In this document: piece after piece, positions 1 through 7,415 of the stretch
Layout of the letters: every line of letters starts with the position of its first letter
Numbering within the stretch: position 1 is the first letter of the stretch
Program-made: the position numbers and the translations under genes
Notes under the pieces: model-generated
What the model was told of the DNA's origin: nothing
What the model saw: only the letters and a program-made list of their open reading frames with translations
Database searches by the model: none
Assembly (NCBI GenBank): GCA_027687465.1
Contig: JAQCQR010000018.1
Location: 1-48,507, forward strand
Length of the DNA: 48,507 nucleotides
Reading direction: 5' to 3'
From: Coriobacteriaceae bacterium AF08-21
GTDB lineage: Bacteria > Actinomycetota > Coriobacteriia > Coriobacteriales > Coriobacteriaceae

Positions 1-17
1 GTTGCGCTGAGTCCTGA

Positions 18-251
18 GGCTGTTGCAATGAAAATGAGAATCAAGGTACCACAGATGTTCCAGATAAATATTGGAAGCTATATACGTACTTTGTTTCAAA
101 ATGGGTCAATCGAGAATATCGTCAACTGTTTACTAAAAATCAGTTTCATCAAGCAATGAAACACGCCAAAGTAAACAATTTAAGTACCGTTACTTATGAG
201 CAAGTATTGTCTATTTTTAATAGTTATCTATTATTTAACGGGAGGAAATAA
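18..251 (+). pseudogene. Truncated AT-rich reading frame, unknown function
   Basis: An open frame runs from a stop at 15-17 to TAA at 249-251 without a convincing start, so it is probably the 3' end of a longer gene. The roughly 77 residues have ordinary protein composition, rich in Tyr, Lys, Asn and Phe (for example [15 protein letters not shown]). The AT-rich codon use is wholly unlike alaS downstream. The stop sits just after the GGAGG that serves the next small gene, so the two were probably co-transcribed. I do not recognise the family; a replication or conjugation protein of an integrated element is a guess from context. A competing frame (1-159) is also open but less protein-like. Confidence 0.35.
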
Positions 252-255
252 TTCT

Positions 256-567
256 ATGAGTCGCTTTTTTAAATTTGGAAAGTTACACGTTACTAAAGGG
301 AATGGAGATAAATTATTAGATATACTACTGACAGCTTCCAAGAAGCTAAAGAGGTCCCTAGCGCCTACGGGGAATTTGTATCGATAAGGGGTACAAATTC
401 CCACTAAGCGCTCGGGACCCCTTGTAGGAAAATGTCCTAAGTGTGGCAACAATATTGTATTAAAAAAATCGTTTTATGGTTGTTCAAATTATCCTGAATG
501 TAAGTTTACTTTAGCTGAACATTTTACTATAAACATTTTTTTCAAAGGATTGCTTAGTCCTAAATAA
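256..567 (+). pseudogene. Small topoisomerase-type C4 zinc-ribbon protein, interrupted by an in-frame stop
   Basis: ATG at 256 follows GGAGG at 241-245. The frame gives about 43 residues (MSRFFKFGKLHVTKGNGDK at the start) and stops at TAA 385-387. The same frame then continues to TAA at 565-567 and encodes CPKCGNN and FYGCSNYPECKFTL, the four-cysteine pattern of the zinc ribbon at the C-terminus of type IA topoisomerases. The stop lies in the loop of a 75-nt palindrome (349-423), which most simply explains the break as an insertion into one small gene. The AT-rich codon use matches the frame upstream and not the chromosome. The function of the intact protein is unknown; nucleic-acid binding in a mobile element is inferred. 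Two separate genes cannot be excluded. Confidence 0.5.
349..423. repeat. 75-nt palindrome within the zinc-ribbon gene
   Basis: Nested complementary arms: 353-358 pairs with 414-419, 360-364 with 408-412, and a perfect 11-bp stem 370-380 pairs with 392-402 (GGGAATTTGTA against TACAAATTCCC) around an 11-nt loop. The element spans a multiple of three bases, so the flanking frame is kept, but the loop supplies TAA. There is no U-run, so it is not a standard terminator. It could be a small palindromic insertion or a site related to transposition. Confidence 0.6.
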
Positions 568-582
568 CATGCACTTTCGCTG

Positions 583-612
583 GAGGGTCGCTGTTTGGCG
601 GCCCTCTTTTTT
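583..612 (+). terminator. Rho-independent terminator before alaS
   Basis: A 9-bp stem, 583-591 (GAGGGTCGC) with 598-606 (GCGGCCCTC, one G-T pair), closes a 6-nt loop and is followed by a T-run. It would end transcription of the AT-rich unit to the left. A longer alaS reading starting at 595 would begin inside this hairpin, which argues for the later start at 685. Confidence 0.7.
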
Positions 613-638
613 GCACAGGCGCAGTGGGATGGTAATAT
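611..638 (+). promoter_or_regulatory. Candidate alaS promoter
   Basis: TTGCAC (611-616) and TAATAT (633-638) are separated by 16 bases and lie about 50 bases before the alaS start. The -35 partly overlaps the T-run of the preceding terminator. No T-box leader (specifier stem, GGTGGNACCGCG motif) is visible. Confidence 0.45.
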
Positions 639-684
639 CTTTACGTTTGAACTGTTTCGATGTGAAACCGAGGAGATTCCCTCT

Positions 685-3342
685 ATGAGTGCTGACTACC
701 CGTCAATGACTACGGCCGAGATTCGCTCTAAGTTCCTCAACTTCTTTGAGGAGCGCGGTCTTAAGCTCTATCCTTCTTCGTCCCTCGTTCCCGACGATCC
801 TTCGCTGCTGCTCGCCAACGCCGGCATGAACCAGTTTAAGGAGTACTACCAGGGTAAGAAGACCATGAAGGAGATCGGCGCGATCTCCTGTCAGAAGTGC
901 GTTCGCACCAACGACATCGACTGCATTGGCGAGGACGGCCGTCATCTGTCCTTCTTTGAGATGCTCGGCGACTTCTCCTTTGGCGGCGTCTCCAAGCAGC
1001 AGGCCTGCACTTGGGCCTTTGAGCTCATCACCAAGGAGTTCAAGCTGCCGCTCGACCGCCTGTACTTCACCGTCTTTACCGAGGACGACGAGACCCATGA
1101 CGTGTGGCGCTCCCTGGGCGTTGACGAGGATCACATCTCTCGTCTGGGCGAGGACGATAACTTCTGGGCCGCTGGCCCCACCGGTCCCTGCGGTCCGTGC
1201 TCCGAGATCTACTTTGACATGGGCGAGGAGGTCGGTTGCGGCAGCCCCGACTGCAAGCCTGGCTGCGACTGCGATCGCTTCCTTGAGTTCTGGAACCTCG
1301 TGTTTACCCAGTACGACCGCCAGGAGGACGGCTCCATGCCGGAGCTGCCGCACCGCAACCTCGATACGGGTATGGGTCTGGAGCGCATGGCCGCTATCAT
1401 GCAGCACAAGACCGCTAACTACGACGGTGATCTGATGCAGCACCTCATCAAGCTCGGTGAGGAGATCAGCGGCAAGACCTATGACGCCAACGATTACTCC
1501 GGCGCCAGTCGCTCCCTGCGCATCATCGCCGACCACTCCCGTGCCGTCGACTTTATGATCTCGGATGGCATCCTTCCCGGTAACGAGGGGCGCGAGTACG
1601 TTTTGCGCCGTCTGCTCCGTCGTGCCGTGTTCCACGGCCGCCTACTGGGCATCGAGGGCGCCTTCCTGACCAAGTTTATCGACGAGGTCAACGCTCAGAT
1701 GGGCGAGGCCTATCCCGAGCTGCTCAAGAACGTCGCGCTCGTTAAGGGCATCGTCGCCTCCGAGGAGGAGCGTTTCTCCACGACGCTCGACAACGGCCGC
1801 GTTTACCTGGACGAGGCCCTGGCCGCGCTCGCCGACGGCGCCGTTCTTCCGGGCGACGTTGCCTTTAAGCTTCACGACACCTTTGGTTTCCCCATTGACC
1901 TGACTGTCGAGATTGCCGGCGCTGCCGGTCACGACGTCGATATGGATGGCTTTACCGCTTGCATGGAGGACCAGAAGGCCCGCGCCCGCGCCAACGCCAA
2001 GGGCGATGCCTGGGGCAGCTTCAACGACGTTTGGGTCGAGCTTTCCGACAAGGTCGCCGCGACGGAGTTCGACGGCTATGACAACGACGTTATCGATGGC
2101 GCCAAGGTTGTCGCCCTCGTTCGCAATGGCGAGTCCGTCGAGTCCGTTGACGCCGGCGAGGACGTCGAGGTCGTGCTTGACCGCACCCCGTTCTACGCCG
2201 AGATGGGTGGCCAGCAGGGCGATGCCGGCAAGCTTTCCGCCGAGGGCGTTACGCTGACCGTTTCCGATACCAAGAACCACAACGGCCTGTATGCCCACGT
2301 CGCGCACGTTGCCGAGGGCACGCTGACCGTCGGTGCTACCCTGACCGCGGCGCTCGATGCCGAGCGCCGCGGCTTCCTGCGCCGCAACCACACCGCTACC
2401 CACCTGCTCGACGCTGCGCTTAAGCAGGTTCTAGGTGAGCATGTCTCCCAGGCCGGATCGCTGGTGACGCCCGAGCACCTGCGCTTTGACTTCACGCACT
2501 TCGAGGCCCTGTCCTCCGAGCAGCTCAAGGCTGTCGAGGATCTGGTCAACCAGCAGATCTTCGCTTCCAAGCCGGTCGTGACCCGCGTCATGGGTATTGA
2601 CGAGGCCAAGGCTGCCGGCGCTGTCGCCCTGTTTGGCGAGAAGTATGGCGACGTCGTCCGCGTCGTCTCGGTGGGCGCCGAGGACCATCCGTTCTCCCGT
2701 GAGCTCTGCGGTGGCACCCATGCCGCCAGCACCGCCGAGATCGGCCTGTTCAAGATCATTTCCGAGTCCTCTACGGGGTCCAACGTCCGCCGTATCGAGG
2801 CCGTGACCTCTAAGGGTGCCCTCGACTACATGGCCGATCGTCTGGCGCTCGTCGACGCCGCTGCCGCTGCGCTCAAGTGCCGCGTCGAAGAGGTTCCCGC
2901 CCGCGTGGAGAACCTGCAGGCCGAGCTGCGCGAGACGTCCAGCAAGCTCAAGAAGGCGCTCACCGGTGGCTCCTCCGATGCCATTTCCAGCGCCATCGAC
3001 GGTGCTGTCGAGCTGAATGGCTATAAGCTCGTTGTTGCCGAGCTTCAGGGCCTTGAGGCTGCCGACCTGCGCAACGTGTGGGATACCGTGCACCAGAAGG
3101 TCGTCGGCCCTGTCGCCTGCGTCGTCGCCAGCGTGACCGAGAAGGGCACCCCGGCCCTGCTTGCCGCCGGCTCCGATGACGCCGTGAAGGCCGGTTTCCA
3201 CGCCGGCAACGTGATCAGGCAGATCGCGGGCCTGGTCGACGGTCGCGGTGGCGGCCGTCCCAACATGGCCCAGGCCGGTGGCAAGAATGCTGCCGGTATC
3301 GCCGATGCCCTCGCGGCCGCCAAGACCGCGCTTGGCGCCTAA
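685..3342 (+). CDS. alaS: Alanine--tRNA ligase
   Basis: Cytosolic class IIc synthetase that charges tRNA-Ala and edits mischarged Ser or Gly. The 885 residues match the full-length family. The N-terminal catalytic core begins MTTAEIRSKFLNFFEERG and contains the tRNA-recognition region. The editing domain has the zinc motif: HTATHLL supplies His569 and His573, and ELCGGTH supplies Cys675 and His679. The C-terminal part holds the coiled region and the Gly-rich DHHA1 domain (GRGGGRPNMAQAGG). I chose ATG 685 because GAGGAG lies about ten bases upstream; the in-frame codon at 595 would add 30 unconserved residues read from a terminator. First gene of a long housekeeping series with ruvX and mltG. 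Confidence 0.97.
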   Translation: MSADYPSMTTAEIRSKFLNFFEERGLKLYPSSSLVPDDPSLLLANAGMNQFKEYYQGKKTMKEIGAISCQKCVRTNDIDCIGEDGRHLSFFEMLGDFSFGGVSKQQACTWAFELITKEFKLPLDRLYFTVFTEDDETHDVWRSLGVDEDHISRLGEDDNFWAAGPTGPCGPCSEIYFDMGEEVGCGSPDCKPGCDCDRFLEFWNLVFTQYDRQEDGSMPELPHRNLDTGMGLERMAAIMQHKTANYDGDLMQHLIKLGEEISGKTYDANDYSGASRSLRIIADHSRAVDFMISDGILPGNEGREYVLRRLLRRAVFHGRLLGIEGAFLTKFIDEVNAQMGEAYPELLKNVALVKGIVASEEERFSTTLDNGRVYLDEALAALADGAVLPGDVAFKLHDTFGFPIDLTVEIAGAAGHDVDMDGFTACMEDQKARARANAKGDAWGSFNDVWVELSDKVAATEFDGYDNDVIDGAKVVALVRNGESVESVDAGEDVEVVLDRTPFYAEMGGQQGDAGKLSAEGVTLTVSDTKNHNGLYAHVAHVAEGTLTVGATLTAALDAERRGFLRRNHTATHLLDAALKQVLGEHVSQAGSLVTPEHLRFDFTHFEALSSEQLKAVEDLVNQQIFASKPVVTRVMGIDEAKAAGAVALFGEKYGDVVRVVSVGAEDHPFSRELCGGTHAASTAEIGLFKIISESSTGSNVRRIEAVTSKGALDYMADRLALVDAAAAALKCRVEEVPARVENLQAELRETSSKLKKALTGGSSDAISSAIDGAVELNGYKLVVAELQGLEAADLRNVWDTVHQKVVGPVACVVASVTEKGTPALLAAGSDDAVKAGFHAGNVIRQIAGLVDGRGGGRPNMAQAGGKNAAGIADALAAAKTALGA

Positions 3343-3359
3343 GAACCTAGGTTGTCGCT

Positions 3360-3788
3360 GTGGTCGCACTTGCGCTGGACATAGGGGAGACCAGGATTGG
3401 CATTGCCGTCTCGAGCCGTGATGGCAAGATGGCGATGCCCGTCAAGGTGCTGCCGGCTGCCGAGGTCACCGGTATGGCCAAGACGTTCCGTTACCTAGTC
3501 GAGGACTATGAGCCCGACATCTTGGTAAGCGGACGTCCCTTGACCATGGCCGGTGAGCCCGGCCCCCAGGCCGAGCGCGTCGCCGCCGTGGCCCAAAAGA
3601 TTGCCGACGAGCTCGAACTTCCGCTGGAGTTTGAGGATGAGCGTCTGTCCTCGCAAGAGGCCAAGCGCATTCTGCGAGAGCAGGGCCTCAACGAAAAGCA
3701 GATGAGGGGAAAGATCGACATGATCGCCGCCAGCCTGTTCTTGCAGACATGGCTCGATCGTAATAACGAGGAGGTTCAGCATGCCTAG
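3360..3788 (+). CDS. ruvX: RuvX/YqgF-family Holliday junction resolvase-like protein
   Basis: Small RNase H-fold protein of 142 residues, typical for YqgF, the family implicated in Holliday junction processing and in 16S rRNA 5'-end maturation. The N-terminus LALDIGETRIGIAVS is the diagnostic first acidic motif; VSGRPLTMAGEPG and the C-terminal DMIAAS region with a late Asp complete the active-site set. The start is GTG at 3360, 17 bases after alaS, with no strong ribosome site. The stop overlaps the start of mltG by eight bases. The order alaS-ruvX-mltG is also common in Firmicutes and Actinomycetota. Confidence 0.93.
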   Translation: MVALALDIGETRIGIAVSSRDGKMAMPVKVLPAAEVTGMAKTFRYLVEDYEPDILVSGRPLTMAGEPGPQAERVAAVAQKIADELELPLEFEDERLSSQEAKRILREQGLNEKQMRGKIDMIAASLFLQTWLDRNNEEVQHA

Positions 3789-5136
3789 CGCTTCCGATCC
3801 GCGCCAGCAGAATCGTACACGGCAGCCCGCGCCGCGCCCTGCTCAGCCTGGCCAGCGCCCAGCGCAGCCGATGCAGCGTTCGGCGCAGCCTACACAGCGT
3901 GCTGCTCAGCAGCCCGCCACTCGTCCCTCGCAGCCCGCTGGCGGCGCTCGTTTTAAGCAGCAGGCTCCTGCCCAGCGCACGCAGGGGCAGGCCCGGCAAT
4001 CACGCCCCCACACACATCATGCTCATGGCTCGCACGGCGTTGCTCCGGCCACGCGCTCGAGTTATAAAACGCCTGTCCGCCGTGGTGCCCAAAAGAAAAG
4101 CTCCCCGGTGCCCATGATGATCGGTGGCGTCGTCGCCGTGCTTGCGCTTGTCGCGATCGTTTTCTTTGTCGTGCCAGCCGTCAAGGGCTTCTTTGCCGGT
4201 GAGGATGCGAATGTCGCTGCTGGCCAGCAAGTTATTATCACGATTCCCGATGGTGCCTCGGGTGACACCATCGCTTCTATTCTCTCCGAGAACCATATCG
4301 TCGAAAATCCCAAGGATTATTACGCGGCGGTCAAAAAGCTCAACGCTGACATGTCGCTTAAACCGGGTAAGTATTCGTTCACCACGCTCATGGATGCGAC
4401 CAAGGTCGTTCGGCAGCTCATGGAAGGCCCCAATGCGGGCTCCGATGCGCTGACTATCCCTGAGGGCCTTACGGTTGACCAGGTCGCCGAACGTGTGGCC
4501 AAGGCGTACGACAGTATTTCGAAGGAGGACTTCCTTAACCAAGCTAAGGCGAGCAATTATGTGAATGATTACGCTTTCCTTAAAGACGCTGCAAACGATT
4601 CGCTCGAGGGCTTCCTATTCCCCAAGACCTATTCGTTGGGTAAGGACCCGTCTGCCGATGATGTGATTCGCGCCATGCTTGACCAGTTCCACGCCGAGTA
4701 TAAGTCGCTTGACTTTGCCAGCTGCGAGGCCAAGATCAAGGAGCGCTATGGCGTAGAGATGTCCGATTTCGACATCGTTAACCTTGCCTCGATCGTCGAG
4801 CGCGAGGGCCTCAACGCCGATCAGCGCGCGCATGTGGCATCGGTTTTCTATAACCGTCTGGCGGGCAAGCTCGATGGCATGCGTTACCTCAATAGCGATG
4901 CGACCATGATGTATGTCACCGGCGGCGAGGTAACCGCCGACGACTTGCAGAGCGATAGCCCGTATAACACCTATAAGCACGAGGGCCTGCCGCCCACGCC
5001 CATCTGCTCTCCGTCGCTCGAGGCGCTCAAGGCCACCCTTGAGCCGACCGACTCCGATGATCTGTATTTCTACATTACACAGGACAAGGAGTATTTCTCG
5101 AAGACCTACGAAGAGCACCAACAGTCTTGGAATTGA
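3781..5136 (+). CDS. mltG: Endolytic peptidoglycan transglycosylase MltG
   Basis: Membrane-anchored YceG-family lytic transglycosylase that cuts nascent glycan strands and so limits their length. The 451 residues comprise a cytoplasmic N-terminal tail of about 110 residues, very rich in Gln, Pro, Ala and Arg (repeats such as RPAQPMQRSAQPTQR), one membrane segment at about 112-133, a LysM-like region, and the catalytic domain. SIVEREGLNADQRAHV carries the catalytic Glu (Glu340 by position), followed by SVFYNRL and the conserved SPYNTY and GLPPTPI motifs. The long low-complexity tail is an addition to the usual E. coli-like protein. The start overlaps the ruvX stop. Confidence 0.95.
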   Translation: MPSASDPRQQNRTRQPAPRPAQPGQRPAQPMQRSAQPTQRAAQQPATRPSQPAGGARFKQQAPAQRTQGQARQSRPHTHHAHGSHGVAPATRSSYKTPVRRGAQKKSSPVPMMIGGVVAVLALVAIVFFVVPAVKGFFAGEDANVAAGQQVIITIPDGASGDTIASILSENHIVENPKDYYAAVKKLNADMSLKPGKYSFTTLMDATKVVRQLMEGPNAGSDALTIPEGLTVDQVAERVAKAYDSISKEDFLNQAKASNYVNDYAFLKDAANDSLEGFLFPKTYSLGKDPSADDVIRAMLDQFHAEYKSLDFASCEAKIKERYGVEMSDFDIVNLASIVEREGLNADQRAHVASVFYNRLAGKLDGMRYLNSDATMMYVTGGEVTADDLQSDSPYNTYKHEGLPPTPICSPSLEALKATLEPTDSDDLYFYITQDKEYFSKTYEEHQQSWN

Positions 5137-5138
5137 TC

Positions 5139-5636
5139 ATGCGGATTTTTAGCCCCAAACGATATGTTGCCTCAGTCGATCGCATCGACCTCGATACCTT
5201 GTGGGCCGACGGCAAGCGCGCCATTCTACTCGACCGTGATAACACCCTGGTACCGCGCGATACCGAGCGGGTTCCCGCTGCGGTTTCCGCTTGGCTCGAA
5301 GCCGCCCATGCCAAGGGCTTTAAGCTGTGTATGGTGTCCAATAACTGGCATCGCGATCAGGTCATGGCATCGGCGCGCGAGTTGGGGCTCGAGGCCATCA
5401 GCCACGCCATGAAGCCCGCCCCGTTTGCCCTCAAAGCGGGCCTTAAGCGCCTAGGTGCCACGGCTAACGAGGCCGTACTGATCGGCGATCAGCTTTACAC
5501 GGACGTGTGGAGCGGTAACCTTGCCGGCGTTGACACCATTCTGGTCAAGCCGCAGGCAACCCAGGACCTGTGGTACACGAAGATCTTCCGTGTTTTTGAA
5601 CGCCGGGCCCTGCGCGACCTTCCCTGCGAGGAATAG
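5139..5636 (+). CDS. YqeG-family HAD-IIIA phosphatase
   Basis: A 165-residue HAD-superfamily protein of the YqeG type. Motif I is LLDRDNTLVPRD with the nucleophile and acid Asp pair, motif II is the Ser in VSNNW, the conserved Lys is in MKPAPF, and motif III is GDQLYTDVWSGN. No cap domain is present, as expected for subclass III. The start is ATG 5139, two bases after the mltG stop; upstream TTG codons would overlap mltG. The substrate is not established from sequence. Its place before aroK suggests co-transcription with the shikimate-type genes, a common arrangement that does not itself reveal function. Confidence 0.88.
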   Translation: MRIFSPKRYVASVDRIDLDTLWADGKRAILLDRDNTLVPRDTERVPAAVSAWLEAAHAKGFKLCMVSNNWHRDQVMASARELGLEAISHAMKPAPFALKAGLKRLGATANEAVLIGDQLYTDVWSGNLAGVDTILVKPQATQDLWYTKIFRVFERRALRDLPCEE

Positions 5637-5644
5637 GTTTCGCC

Positions 5645-6178
5645 ATGTCTCAGCACATCAAACACGGCTGCGACCATATCTTCTTTATCGGCTTTTTGGG
5701 CGCGGGCAAGTCGACGCTTGCGCGCAACGTGGGCACTATGTTCAAGCGTCGATTCATCGATACCGATCGTTTGGTTGTGCGTCGATGCGGCAAGTCGGTA
5801 ACCGAGATATTTGAGACCGAGGGCGAGGATCGTTTTCGTGAACTCGAGACCTCGGCGCTCCGTTCGCTCCAAAGCGAGCGCAGCCTGCTGGTATCGTGCG
5901 GGGGTGGCATCGTCGAGACGCCGGTGAACATTGAACTGATGCACGAGATGGGTACCTGCGTGTACCTCGAAGGTGACTTTGAGGACTCGTTACGCCAGAT
6001 TCGCCGCTCCGATACCCGGCCCGATTTCCGCTCGCCCGAGCATGCTGCGCGCCTGTTTGACCATCGCCGTCCGCTGTATCGTCAGGCAGCCGATATTACC
6101 CTTGATATTCGCAACAAGTCCTTTGAGGACGTTTCCTACCTTTGTGCCGAGATGCTTTTGGAGCGTGGACTGCTATGA
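5645..6178 (+). CDS. aroK: Shikimate kinase
   Basis: ATP-dependent 3-phosphorylation of shikimate in the chorismate pathway. The 177-residue P-loop kinase has Walker A GFLGAGKST (residues 16-24), the shikimate-binding DTD motif with nearby Arg (FIDTDRLVVRR), the EDRFRELE segment, and the CGGGIVE substrate loop. The lid region reads RPDF where many homologues have RPLL, and RRPLY keeps the late Arg. These features support an active kinase. The stop overlaps the next start as ATGA, so expression is coupled to the dehydroquinate synthase-like gene. Confidence 0.92.
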   Translation: MSQHIKHGCDHIFFIGFLGAGKSTLARNVGTMFKRRFIDTDRLVVRRCGKSVTEIFETEGEDRFRELETSALRSLQSERSLLVSCGGGIVETPVNIELMHEMGTCVYLEGDFEDSLRQIRRSDTRPDFRSPEHAARLFDHRRPLYRQAADITLDIRNKSFEDVSYLCAEMLLERGLL

Positions 6179-7284
6179 TTCGCCGTCAACTTATCAATTT
6201 CCAAAACCGCAGTGTCGATGTCCGCGTCGGATTGGGCGCGTTCGAGGAGCTGTCGCGCATGTTTGCCTCGGCCGTGGGCAAGCCTAAGCGCGCGATGGTG
6301 GTTTGGAACGACGTTACATCCGAGCGTTTTGGCGAGGTCGTCGAGCATGCGCTGATCGACGCCGGTTTTGCCGTGTCGCTGCTCGTCCTCGAGGTTTCGC
6401 CTTCCGGCGCTACGCTGGCCGATGCCGATACCGTCTTTGGCGCCCTGTCGGATAACGGCATTACCTGCGACGATCTCGTTGTCGCTGTCGGCGACACGGC
6501 GACCTGCTCGGTCGTTTGCTGGTGTGCCAATCAGTGGTGCGGTCGCACCGAGTGCGCCTTGCTGCCGACGACGTTCGACGCCATGCTCACGGTCGCGACG
6601 ACCATGAAGCCGCTCGTCGCCTCGTCGGCGCATGCGCTTCCCGCTATCGCGTTCCGTCCCGAGCCGGGCTTGGTCGTGTGTGACCTCGACCTTGTTCGCG
6701 AAGCGGACCCCGAGGACCTCAAGCTCGGCTATGTGATACTTGTTGGCACCATGCTTTCGAGCAGCAAGTCCCGCTGGAATCAGTTTACCGAGACCGTCCC
6801 CGAGATTCTCGCGGGCGAGGAGGTCGCGCTCGTCAATGCCGTTCAGTGGTCTCAGACTGCCCGCAAGGACGTACTGATGGCCACGAACCCGAGTGCCCGC
6901 CATGCACTCGATTTTGGCAAGACGGGGGAGCGTACCCTGCACTCCTGCTTGGGCGATGCCGCTTCGCAGGTCCCCGCCTACCAGCTGTTGTCCGAGGGCA
7001 TGCGCTTTGAGGCGCGCCTAGCACATGATGCCTGCGACTTCGATATCGATTACGTCTTTGAGGTCGATGACTGCCTAGAGGACTTTGGTATCGAGGAGCT
7101 TGCCTTCGATCTGGAGCCTGCCGCATATATCGAGGAGTTCCGCAGGCAGCAGTTTGTCCGCTCGAACCGCAGCATGTTGCCGCTGCCCGCGGCACTCGGC
7201 GCCATTCGTCTAACGAACGTTGAGGACGAGGTTCTTGAGCGCCATGCTCATGCCTACTTGGCATCTCGCAAAGAACTTCTCTAA
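6175..7284 (+). CDS. 3-dehydroquinate synthase-like protein lacking the metal-binding residues
   Basis: Position after aroK and several framework motifs (VAVGDTATC, LLPTTFDAML, VVCDLDLV, ALDFGKTG, LLSEGMRFEA) align it with AroB. It departs sharply from the enzyme. The GGG of the NAD site is altered, the DSSVGGK substrate segment is gone, the first zinc His of the GHTFGH motif is Lys249 (FGKTGERTL), and the HGEAVAAGM motif is replaced by a stretch without His. Length (369 residues) is normal and the frame is intact. I see a folded relative of dehydroquinate synthase that probably cannot do the canonical zinc-dependent reaction. Start ATG 6175 overlaps aroK by four bases; a start at 6142 would overlap it further. 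An active aroB elsewhere in the genome is expected. Confidence 0.75.
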   Translation: MIRRQLINFQNRSVDVRVGLGAFEELSRMFASAVGKPKRAMVVWNDVTSERFGEVVEHALIDAGFAVSLLVLEVSPSGATLADADTVFGALSDNGITCDDLVVAVGDTATCSVVCWCANQWCGRTECALLPTTFDAMLTVATTMKPLVASSAHALPAIAFRPEPGLVVCDLDLVREADPEDLKLGYVILVGTMLSSSKSRWNQFTETVPEILAGEEVALVNAVQWSQTARKDVLMATNPSARHALDFGKTGERTLHSCLGDAASQVPAYQLLSEGMRFEARLAHDACDFDIDYVFEVDDCLEDFGIEELAFDLEPAAYIEEFRRQQFVRSNRSMLPLPAALGAIRLTNVEDEVLERHAHAYLASRKELL

Positions 7285-7290
7285 GATTTA

Positions 7291-7358
7291 TTGACATCCA
7301 TCGTCTTTCGTATCATGTTGAGGGGCGGGTTTCCAATCGGTTGCGGATCGCATGCGAT
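7291..7358 (+). promoter_or_regulatory. Candidate promoter and palindromic site before the M24 peptidase gene
   Basis: TTGACA (7291-7296) is followed after 14 bases by TATCAT (7311-7316), a short spacer, so this is tentative. Downstream, 7347-7358 is a perfect 12-bp palindrome (ATCGCATGCGAT) that could bind a regulator. Nothing else is visible in the 131-base gap. Confidence 0.3.
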
Positions 7359-7415
7359 TCCGTCGTTCGGTTGAGACTCGTCCGTCTTATTAGAGACAAC
7401 AAGAAAGGAATCTGC

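Noticed and set aside
595..684. Upstream extension of alaS by 30 residues
   Set aside because: It would start inside the terminator hairpin and cross the promoter; ATG 685 has a proper ribosome site.
613..684. T-box leader for alaS
   Set aside because: No T-box sequence or specifier stem; the hairpin at 583-612 ends the upstream unit.
703..1635. Long minus-strand open frame opposite alaS (310 residues)
   Set aside because: It is the antisense shadow of a GC-rich gene: low-complexity Val/Leu/Gly/Ala composition, no ribosome site and no recognisable motif. The same holds for the other antisense frames across the housekeeping, PTS and cob genes.
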